Part shown: positions 56,001 through 64,000 of the stretch, piece by piece
How positions within the stretch are numbered: position 1 is the stretch's first letter
Layout of the letters: each line of letters begins with the position of its first letter
Source of the DNA: Muricea muricata
Taxonomy: Eukaryota; Cnidaria; Anthozoa; Malacalcyonacea; Plexauridae
DNA length: 64,000 nt
Reading direction: 5' to 3'
NCBI GenBank assembly: GCA_963855995.1
Contig: OY979716.1
Span: 38,424,624 to 38,488,623 of the forward strand
Translations under genes and position numbers: made by a program
Notes under the pieces: generated by a model
Told to the model about the DNA's origin: nothing
Databases searched by the model: none
Seen by the model: only the letters and a program-made list of their open reading frames with translations

Positions 56001-57369
56001 AATTTTACTATGTAATATGATTTCAGAAACAGACTTCAAAACTGTGAAACACAGTCTGGATATATGGCACAAGGCAAAATCTATTAAAAAGTGTCTTGAC
56101 AAAGTAAGTTGGATTTCCATTTGGTACTGAAAAAAAGATTACCAGTTGAGGTGATCTTATTGTTATACTAATTTGTCTCAGTGCTGTGAATTTACTTGCA
56201 AAATGTTGTTTTGTTTTATTTCATTTTAGCTCGGCAAACCCAAAGCAATAAAGAAAATAAAGGACTGGTCAAGCCATATAATCCTTCATTTTTGGTATTG
56301 TGCCAGTGAATGCAAAACTGATGAATCTACATCAGATGACGAAGCTTTGAAACTGATGAAGGTATCTTTTGTAACATTGTGCAATACTATATATTGTTTT
56401 ACTATGCTAACCATTTACCATTTAACCTATAGGACATGTGGATAGGGTTGTTACACCATGTGTGCAATGACCATGAGTGGCTTGGTGGCAAATGCACTCA
56501 TCATGAACTCCTTCATGATGAGAACCTTCCTTGGTTTGATAGACGTGACAAAGATTTTGTTGAGCTGCAGAAAGTTATTTTAAATCCAGAACTGCTGGAG
56601 AGTTTCAAATATTATACAAGATTTAGGTATAAACTGCTTGAATTTTAAACTAAGTGTATCCACACATTTCACATGGGCGACAATTTAGGGGTTGTTATTG
56701 TTTGATTTTTTGGGCTGGGATTAGAATTACAATTATGGTAGAATTATGGTTGTAGGCATTCAATTTAGGATTAAGGGTTCTAGTACCAAGTCTAAAACTA
56801 GAAACAACCCCTAATAAATAGAACCAGTAAGATTGTGTATACATTTATCTATTTTTTTGTTGATTTGACAGACACACTGGAGAGATAGAATGCGCCAATA
56901 GCCTCAGCTTAGTGTATACACCAAAACGAGTGCCATTCAGGTAAGATAAAGTTGCTGTAAAATATTGCATGCTCTTGTAGCATACATGCAAATATTCTGT
57001 TGCAATATTTATTAGTATTCTACTATTAGTTATAGAGTGTATAAAGCTCGGAAGCAGTTGGCAGCAATTGATTGGAACTTTCATGCAAATCTTCCCAATG
57101 CCAAAAGTAAATCTGGTGTTGAGATGATAACGCGAAGGTACAACCGAAGGACCAGGCAGTGGGATATAAAGCCAATCAAAGTCAACAAGGGATATGATTA
57201 CCTTCCAATTCTGATGGCTAAGATAATCAATCGAAGACTACATGATACAGAGAATGTAACCCGGAATGTGGCCCTCAATATTAGCGACCCAGGAAACATT
57301 GCACCTACAATTGCTCACATACCAGCACCAGCAACAAAGGACATACCCCAAAGAAAAAGTCGATTTTAA
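53018..57369 (+). CDS. Kolobok-like transposase, 11 exons, element B
   Basis: Exons: 53018-53250, 53326-53465, 54165-54318, 54394-54453, 54618-54689, 54859-55699, 56027-56103, 56230-56361, 56433-56626, 56872-56940, 57036-57369, with GT..AG borders. The start (MASNAGGAHGGARRNSGW) is the first ATG inside the left end. Exons 1-5 give a basic N-terminus (KAFSSREDYRKSWESHHKR) and acidic linker. Exon 6 has a zinc-binding pair (CQTPGCNNIP, CQAGHAFRFC), then VVCSGDGQCDSPGFSAKN and LVTDASSSVKKLL. Exon 7: HSLDIWHKAKSIKK; exon 9: MWIGLLHHVCNDHEW; exon 10: RHTGEIECANSLSLVY with the likely catalytic Glu; exon 11: KGYDYLPILMAKI and the C-terminus. One base is missing in a G-run near 55408, putting the DSPG half out of frame with the zinc-binding half. 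An assembly error there would make the gene whole. Nuclear DNA transposition is its expected role. Confidence 0.85.
53466..54164 (+). other. Intron 2 of the element B transposase
   Basis: AT-rich, with a G-run at about 54026. No other feature. Confidence 0.6.
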
Positions 57370-57419
57370 TAAAACAAACTATATTTTTATTTACATTTAA
57401 TACTTGTGTTTTTTTTTAA

Positions 57420-59097
57420 TTACCGTTCCCTGTATCCCATATAAACTCCTGTTACCGATGGATAATGCTGTCTAATTTTCAGGACTACACATGAAGGACA
57501 AACTCTGCAGTTGCCTTTCCCTAAATATCCATATCTAGTCAAAATAAACTGCCTGTAAGCTGCTTTACGAAAAGCTGTTGTACTGTTGTCTTCACGATCG
57601 TTTCTAATATCACTTGTATTTCTAATGCACAATTGAAGAACATCGGTATCCAGGCATAACTTTATGAACTGTGATGACAAAGTTATGCAATTTTTCAGTT
57701 TGCAACACTTATTCTCCACTTCTTGGGGCATGGGTCTACAGTTTGAACACACACACCATGGTGGAATGGCTTCACCTTGAGTTGTTGCCATGGTACCTTC
57801 CTGCTGATTTGTTGTTGCCACAGCACTTCCTTCAGCAACATCTTGTGGTTCAATGTCTTCAGCTTCTTGTTGTTCAGTGTCTTCACCATCACCAGAGATA
57901 CCCATATTTTCATCCAGATCATCTTCCAGAATAAGAAGTGATTGGATGTAGTCCATACTCCCTATTCCTCTTCTAAGGCTTCTGATTGCAAGCTTTTTCA
58001 ATGTTGTGTTGTCAAGTGTATTAATAAAAGCCTGTGAATTGAATATTACAGTAACATCTATTAATGCCTTGCCCAAATGAAACAGGGGGGGGGTGAAGGG
58101 GGGGGGGGTGAAGGCATAACCAAAGACTATTGACATTTTGAGAATTTTGAGTCATTAAAATACCTGCAGTACCCACACTTCATCAGTTAGGTTAAAATAT
58201 AGATAGGCAGATAATTTATTTACATATTCATCTACATCACGCCAAATGTTGTAAAATGACTGCCAATGACTGTACAGGGGTAAACCCAAACACTGCTTTA
58301 TTAATCAACAAGTTCACAAACAATGAAACATTTTATTGTTGCTATGACTTTTATATTATTACTACAAAAACGTAACATATCATATTTTAACTGTTTTCAT
58401 ACATGACAATAGGTTGTGTCGCTGTCAGAGTACACATATTTAATAAAAGCTTAGTGCAGTCCAATTGTAGATTGGCAATAAACATATTAAAATCAGAATG
58501 ATTTAATGATATATCAATCAATATAAATGTTATGATGCTTGAACATTCATTCAGTAAATCATATAGTCTGTATCAATTTGTAAACTAACCTTCACATCAC
58601 TGTTTTCTTTTTCTCTCTCTTGATCTTCTGTTACATTTTCCTGCTGTGTCAGACCACGGAAACGGCACGGCAGCTTTGCCCTTTTACCATGTGGCGACCT
58701 GTCACGACTTGCTCCCTCTTCGCTTACGTTTTCCTATTGTAAAGCGCAAACGGGTATTAAATAAAACACGAATGGTGAATTCAAAACATGCACGCTTGTT
58801 ACTGAACCTACCCTATTTTTGCAAGGATTTTTAGGAGTTCCACACTTGCAGTTGGCGGAGCACACCATGTTGCTTGCTTTACACGGACATCCTCGTTTTG
58901 TTTTCTCGTTTCTTTTCGTGGCACAAGTACTCTTACAACTGCAGTTTACCTGTATCAAATTAATAACCAAAATAACCAAATATGGTTATTCAATTTTGAA
59001 AATGTAAATTTATGCACATTCTAATCATATACAGCATATGAATCAGTGATATGAATACACTCACCGCACTTGTGCTTGACGCTCCTGACGCCTCCAT
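57420..59097 (-). CDS. Transposon-borne protein: Cys-rich module plus P2X7-receptor-type C-terminal (ballast) domain, element B copy
   Basis: Five exons on minus: 59097-59065, 58949-58812, 58733-58590, 58259-58164, 58031-57420, all in phase 0 with GT..AG borders. The open product is about 340 residues. Exon 1: MEASGASSTSA. Exon 2 is a Cys-rich module: VNCSCKSTC, GCPCKASNMVCSANCKCG, CKNR. Exon 3 is charged. Exon 4: FYNIWRDVDEYVNKL. Exon 5 starts LKKLAIRSLRRGIGSMD, an acidic linker, then WCVCSNCRPMPQ, ENKCCKLKNC, LCLDTDVLQLCIR, FRKAAYRQFILTRYGYLG and VCPSCVVLKIRQHYPSVTG ending VYMGYRER. The cysteines and order match the P2X7 ballast domain, which binds zinc (and, in rat P2X7, a guanine nucleotide). 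No signal peptide or membrane segment. The frame is intact, unlike the element A copy. Its function for the transposon is unknown; DNA or RNA binding through the Cys-rich module is possible. Confidence 0.85.
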
Positions 59098-59153
59098 GTT
59101 GGCTTAACGAGTACGAAACGACAGTTTCCGATCTATTCCAAACATCCATTGTT

Positions 59154-59192
59154 ATGCGCAGAACAGGGTGCGCAGCGGGTGGCACTGCTGCT
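59154..59192 (-). repeat. Right terminal inverted repeat of element B
   Basis: 39 bp, exact inverted copy of the left end; followed by TTAA. Confidence 0.95.
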
Positions 59193-59196
59193 TTAA

Positions 59197-59505
59197 GCAG
59201 AACTAAACTTTATTGAAGTTTAGAAACATTTGGAACATTACATGATAGTTCATATTATTTTTAATTTATAGATTCATTGAGTCATTCCCGAAAAAAACAT
59301 TTACACATCCCCAGTAAGAAAAATTTAACAGTTACCCCCAGTACTTTTCATTATTTGAAATACTGTACCCCTCCACATTTAAATCGGCAGAAATTTTATG
59401 TGTATGTAAGGGATATTATTATATTTAGTATATAATTTCTGGAATGACACTACAATAAACTGTTCATATTTTTGAATTATATGCAATAAAAGTTTCTTTA
59501 TTGAT
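59197..59505. other. Harbinger 3' flank right of element B
   Basis: AT-rich sequence, probably the 3' untranslated end of the Harbinger transposase. No gene. Confidence 0.4.
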
Positions 59506-60746
59506 TAGAGAGATATACTTCTTGTTGTGGTGGGTTAAGCTCAAAAAACCTGCTAACTAAAGAATCGTAAAAACATGTATGGCAGTTAGTCAAGATGCCT
59601 GCCACTAGATAATATTTTGCTACAGGTTGTAGTAAAACTTTTACGTTTTTCTTGAAATCTTGAAAGGCAAAGTTCTGGAGAGCTTTTCCAAAACCCTACT
59701 CTACACTAGCTCTGACTTTGCTCATAGCACTGTTGAATTGCTTTTCATCAGCTGTCAAGATTGCAGCTCGATAAGGTGCCTGTATATTTCTTAAAAGACC
59801 ATATGCAGGGTCTCCGTATGGCTCTCCATTTGGTTTAGCTATATGCCGCAACTTTGGGAGCAAGTTACTCTCTCCAAGCATAAATGCATCATGGCGCCGT
59901 CCTTCAATTGGCCCAAACAAATGGGCAATCATGCCATTGGGGGCTGGACTGACTGAAAGAAAAATCTCTTTGAATTAGTCTGTTACATCATACATGTGCA
60001 AATTGTATTTTAAAAGTTTACAACAATAGTGGTGACAGCTAGTGGGGTTTCTTTTTTACTATCAACATTAGTGATAATGGTCCTAAAACAGTTTTTTACT
60101 ATAGGTAGGAAAATTTTGTTGAATTTATCTTCTGACACTACAATATAAACAACAGCATTCAAAGCAATTAAGACTTTATCTATCAATGAAGGAGTAATAT
60201 AGTATAGGGTATGAGAAGTACCTGACATTTTAGACAGTGAATTCATTTATGTCCACGATACATAATTTTTTATTGTAAATGAGCCTTGCAATACTTTTAG
60301 CAGTGCCATCAATGAAACCCCAACACTGTGTAAGTGGGCAGTCTTAAGCATGTACAGCTTGGAAAAAACTTCTGGACCCAACCATATCAGATCTAGAGAG
60401 GTCAGCCGTTCTTTGTATCTTTCATAAATGTCATACACCACCTACAGCAAGAGTATTACTTGTGGAATTGCATTAAAATTACTCAAAACAACTATTGAGA
60501 AAATAAAATCTTAAGTATTTACATAATTACAGTAAAGATAAGACTCAGCTCGTATTTGGTCCTTCCAAAGACTGGAACAAGGTCGGTCCATCGGTTTGGA
60601 TAACTCAGCCTTTTTAATATAATCATCAATGATTCCATTGCAGGCGCATTGGTCCCCTGTTCACAAATGTATTGATTTGTAAGATTTAAAGCTTCGACGA
60701 GCTGTTGCATGTCCTTTTTTTTAAACCTTAAACGACAGTTGCACAT
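59506..60746 (-). pseudogene. Harbinger (HARBI1-like) transposase pseudogene
   Basis: Minus strand: CRLRFKKKDMQQLVEALNLT and LSYPNRWTDLVPVFGRTKYE (60746-60540), then DIYERYKERLTSLDLIWLGP (60430). In a shifted frame CWGFIDGTAKSIAR supplies the first catalytic Asp. A poorly matching 300-bp stretch follows, then NGMIAHLFGPIEGRRHDAFM, EPYGDPAYGLLRNI (second Asp) and NSAMSKVRASVE, an amber stop replacing the usual Trp, then GFGKALQNFAFQDF to about 59506. It matches the DDE core of HARBI1-type transposases. The frameshift, the disrupted middle and the stop show it is dead. Confidence 0.75.
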
Positions 60747-60799
60747 AAGTCATATAAAGAGAAATCGATATTTTAAAATACATTTATTTTAAACTCATT

Positions 60800-61118
60800 C
60801 AACGAACATTGGACTAGGCCTACTCTGGGACCTTAAGTCGCCTAAAGTTGCATTAAGTCGCACAAAATCGCTTTAAGTCGCACAAAGCCACGCTAAGTGT
60901 TTAATGATAATGGTCTGTTTGAACTCATTTAATTAGTAGGGATTTAAATACATGACAACAAAAGTTTAAAAATCTATATTTTGAGGCAAATTGTGTAAAG
61001 AAGTCTTGGTAAGTTTGGCTCAAAATCTTAATAAATGGGTTATAGCTAGGTGTCAGTCATGTTACATGTTTATTGTACAGTAATGCTTGGTGGTCAACTC
61101 CAAAAATACACAGTTATT
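60800..61118. other. Non-coding; short AAGTCGC repeats
   Basis: AAGTCGC or close variants occur about four times between 60833 and 60895. Nothing else was identified. Confidence 0.4.
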
Positions 61119-61321
61119 CAGTAGCGGATCTAGCGTAAGTCAAAATAAATTACCACAGCCCATTTTAGGATATATTTACATTTTAAAATACCTTCAAAGC
61201 AACTTCATTGGTTAGATTTTATTCTTTTGAAATTCATAGCCAATGACATTGTTATAAAGTTACTTTGAATTTAAAATTGAGCTGCTATAATTTATTTTGA
61301 CTTACCCTGGATCCGCCACTG
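61119..61321. mobile_element. 203-bp hAT-type MITE with exact 8-bp target duplication
   Basis: CAGTTATT precedes (61111-61118) and follows (61322-61329). The terminal inverted repeats start CAGT(A/G)GCGGATC and extend about 34 bp to CAAAATAAATTA. CAGTGGCGGATC-type ends and an 8-bp duplication are characteristic of hAT MITEs. The interior is also partly palindromic and non-coding. Confidence 0.9.
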
Positions 61322-61329
61322 CAGTTATT

Positions 61330-62398
61330 GGATCGACTTAAGTATTCATTATAGGTATTGGTGTTGTTTGGTAGCATGTACATACAATTTAACAAAATTT
61401 GCTTGCCTTTAGCAGCAATATGTGTAAAGTTCACCACCAACTGTTGTCCTATGTAAACATTTTGAGTGAGCTATGGCTACTAAAAGCTACTCTTTCTAAA
61501 ACCTAAATTTAACCTGGAAATACCTAATATTTAGGGTATTTAGGTGCATGATTAGATGAATATGTACTTGCTGTAATGCACTAGTCAGTGCATGAAACCC
61601 CTTTCCCCCACCCCCAGTTTAAAAAGACGTTTAGGTATTGTTTAGTTTGCAAACAAGAAAATTCACCAATGAAAAGACAAATAAGCAGTTCCCCAGAAGT
61701 CTCAAATAAAACCAAAAATACATTTACTGGTGCATGAAAACCCCATCATGGAAACATGATAGGCTATAAAGCCAATATAAGAAATTTTTGAGTATATTTG
61801 AGATTGCTTCTCTACTCCTGAAGCTCTAATCAATTTATCTCAAATACATCTGAAAATCACATATTCAATAGATTAGACTAGCCATTATTTATATCTGCAA
61901 TATTCTGTATATTTATATACGGACTTATTGTTTAAGTTGTATAAAATGATTCAACATTTCCATACTGTGCGCTAAAACTATCCAGTTTAGGGACACAAAT
62001 CGCCGCAGGCATAACATGCCAAATGCCAATGACTTCAAAGTAGCAAACCCTTTTTTGTCGGGTGACCGGTATAAACATTTTAAAAACACAATTGAAATAA
62101 ATTTAACAAACTCTGTCAGTTTCGGTAGAAACACTGGTCAAAATTGACAAAAAATAGAAATGAGTGCTTCCACTTTATCTTATCGTGATTCTATTTCCTT
62201 AATTAACATATTTCGTTTGTGTTCTGCTTTTGCCCCAGAGCTTTTGCCCTAAACGGCTACAATGCTTAATTAACATAATTTAAAAAATTAATTAACAATT
62301 AATATACATTTTTAAGAGAAAATAGCAAACAAATGTCATTGAGTGTTTTTACAGTGATATTCTTTAAACATACGTGTAATATGAGGAGCTGCATGAGG
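61330..62398. other. AT-rich spacer; no gene seen
   Basis: Short frames only. Several TTAATTAA-rich patches near 62200-62300. Confidence 0.4.
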
Positions 62399-64000
62399 CT
62401 ACCTGTACAACCTAGCTACCATTAAACTTGAAAGTATTCTTTTCAGCTTCAAACTCTTTTGTAGGCGTCGCCGGTTTTGTCTTACTGGGCGGGGATTTGA
62501 TAAGTCTCTATACGAGGACAAAATTTGTCCATCAGAGTTGCAAAGAACTCTTCTTCTCCTATGGTTTAGTTCAGTGAGCTCCACCTCATGAATGTCTGAC
62601 TGATGTTCAAGTCGCTCGTTGCTATCATCAGGCTCTGAACCAGAATCCTCTTCGCTCGAAACAGAATCCGAATTAAGGTTTCTTCGAAATGCGTCTGATC
62701 ATGTATCTAGTTTCGCACAATACTCAGCAGTAAAGGCATAGCTGACATTCTCATTATCCTACCCTGAATTTAATTCCTCAACAGGAGTTACAAGTGGGAT
62801 CGCGTTGTCTTTAATTATGGATCCAAAGTATACTTTGACTGATTGCGATAGAAGTGAAAACTGTCTCCCGGATGCAGAATCGTCAACAACTTCCTTCTCA
62901 TCGAGCCAAAATCCAAATACATGACACCCTGGCCGCGTTCGGCTTGAAAGATGCGATTTGTTGATTTGAAGGAGCCACCACTTGTCGCCGCATGGGATTC
63001 CATCATTTGTTCCAGGGTTTACGGCCACAATATCACCAGCGACAAACAGATAACCAGCAGACTGCACACGACCAACTTGCCATGGCAATGAACCGTTCTC
63101 TCCTCTTTGAACTTGTAAGATTTTCAAATGCAGAAAAATGGAGTTCACATTCATGGCCACTATCTTGCAGAAGGGTATCTTTCTGGATTATGATACAAGG
63201 ACTATAGCCACACTTGTACCTACATAGGTCTCGAATAATTTAAGATGACCTTGGTTTGGTGAGGGAATTCAGCAACCGTGCAACTTTGAGGTCACTTTTA
63301 GCCAGTTCAGAAATGTCTTTTTGTAATTTAGGGTGAAACTTTTCGCTCCACTTTTTGTACTTTTCAATAGTTTGAACAGAAGACAAATTGGACTGGTGTG
63401 TTGGTTGATATGCACTAAATACGTTGGTATGGTATGCATGCGGACATTGACAAATTCTCTTTATCAACTCAATTTCATGGCGGCCTTTGCTACGCACATA
63501 CTGTTGCTGGGTAGGGTGTCGGTACTGTCCTTGTTGTTTATGCTTCGCAAAGCCATGCTCCTTACGGGATTCATTAACAAACGCCTAAAGGCTTAGATTT
63601 TCAATAGTGCCTTGTTCCCCCAAAAGCTGGAAAGATTGAATATGACTTAGCAATGCTGTTACAGTTTCAGAGAAACCTTGAACGCTAGCATGGTAGACAG
63701 TTTCCTCTGGGCCAGCAGTTGGCAATTTAAGGTAATCCTTTCGCAGAGATATTAGGCTATCCAAGTAAGCCAGGGAATCACCAAGCATTGTGGTGCCTTT
63801 AACAAAAGGAGTCTCGGGGTTCTTTCCAACTTGAGCAAGATGGTTCTGCTCCTTTTTACACCGAAAGCCTATCGCATGGTATATTTGTCGAATTTTGGAC
63901 ATAAACATACATGCAAAATCTAATTCGCTATGTAATTTAATGCAGCCATTAGTGTCGCCACCAAAGCAGCAAATAATAGCGGAATCGAAATCAAAGCACA
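62399..64000 (-). pseudogene. Unidentified protein with in-frame stops, continuing past the right edge
   Basis: From the right edge leftwards: CCFGGDTNGCIKLHSELDFA, KIRQIYHAIGFRCKKEQNHL, LGDSLAYLDSLISLRKDYLK and GFSETVTALLSHIQSFQLLG to a stop near 63590. The same frame continues RHPTQQQYVRSKGRHEIELI and WSEKFHPKLQKDISELAKSD to 63240. A frameshift leads to YLFVAGDIVAVNPGTNDGIP, KWWLLQINKSHLS and FGFWLDEKEVVDDS (63100-62880). A last part (SSEEDSGSEPDDSNERLEHQ, arginine-rich tail) ends at 62399. I do not recognise the family. Persistent coding character with two stops and a shift suggests a decayed mobile-element gene with its 5' half outside the window. Confidence 0.4.

Larger units (their letters stand above)
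52929..59192. mobile_element. Element B: Kolobok-like TTAA transposon with transposase and ballast-domain gene
   Basis: 6264 bp, flanked by TTAA (52925-52928 and 59193-59196). The terminal inverted repeats are 39 bp and perfect, starting AGCAGCAGTGCCACCCGCTG. They differ from those of element A except for the inner TTCTGCGCAT(AACAAT). Two convergent genes, 50 bp apart at their stops, fill it: transposase on plus (53018-57369) and the Cys-rich/P2X7-type protein on minus (59097-57420). It sits between the two genes of a Harbinger element. Except for one base slip in the transposase it looks complete. Confidence 0.9.
51452..60800. mobile_element. Harbinger-type transposon pair interrupted by element B
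   Basis: A Myb/SANT-like gene (plus, 51614-52877) and a Harbinger transposase (minus, 60746-59506) converge on the site where element B is inserted. Harbinger transposons typically carry exactly these two genes. Limits are those of the coding regions. I could not find the terminal repeats or 3-bp duplication. The inference rests on gene content and position. Confidence 0.5.

Overview
The window is eukaryotic nuclear DNA, almost certainly from an invertebrate animal. Coding segments are short exons separated by AT-rich introns with GT..AG borders, gene density is low, and nearly every recognisable protein belongs to a mobile element: hAT, P element, Harbinger, Kolobok-like, an integrase-type cut-and-paste element, LINE and Gypsy families. 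A cnidarian, sponge or similar marine invertebrate fits this mix, but the sequence alone does not fix the phylum. I see no clear single-copy host gene. The only candidates are a small zinc-ribbon gene (2862-3254) and a poorly defined multi-exon locus (19010-22574).

Layout, left to right. 1-6.9 kb: a broken hAT-type transposase, a BED-finger remnant, the zinc-ribbon gene and a composite repeat holding a tRNA-like box. 6909-18736: a TTAA-flanked Kolobok-like transposon (element A). It carries a 12-exon transposase on the minus strand and, facing it, a four-exon gene ending in a P2X7-receptor-type C-terminal ('ballast') zinc domain. An intact 1032-residue hAT transposase and a foldback element sit in one intron of that gene, and a second hairpin MITE sits in a transposase intron. 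19-23.3 kb: the unclear minus-strand locus and a possible LTR. 23.3-27 kb: a decayed Gypsy pol. 27-29.2 kb: a 21-bp minisatellite and a 709-bp TTAA-flanked foldback element. 29.4-30.6 kb: hAT remnants. 30.6-38.75 kb: a LINE on the minus strand, split by element D (32403-37936) and, in its reverse transcriptase, by a 296-bp insertion bearing a tRNA-like sequence. 39-43.7 kb: P-element transposase remnants next to a second Gypsy. 44-49 kb: a broken copy of a multi-exon family with FEN1/XPG-like motifs. 51.4-60.8 kb: a Harbinger pair (Myb/SANT protein and transposase) interrupted by element B (52929-59192), a second Kolobok-like transposon of the same two-gene design as A. 61-64 kb: a hAT-type MITE and an unidentified broken protein.

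The two most interesting systems are these. (1) Elements A and B have different terminal repeats but the same architecture: a transposase convergent with a gene joining an N-terminal Cys-rich module to a P2X7-type ballast domain. The ballast protein therefore looks like a lasting component of the transposon rather than a chance capture. (2) Element D encodes a SAM-like domain fused to an integrase-type transposase on one strand and a SAM-like domain upstream of HECT ubiquitin-ligase exons on the other. Its terminal inverted repeats consist mostly of tandem 21-bp units. In both, a transposase is paired with a second protein of signalling or regulatory type.
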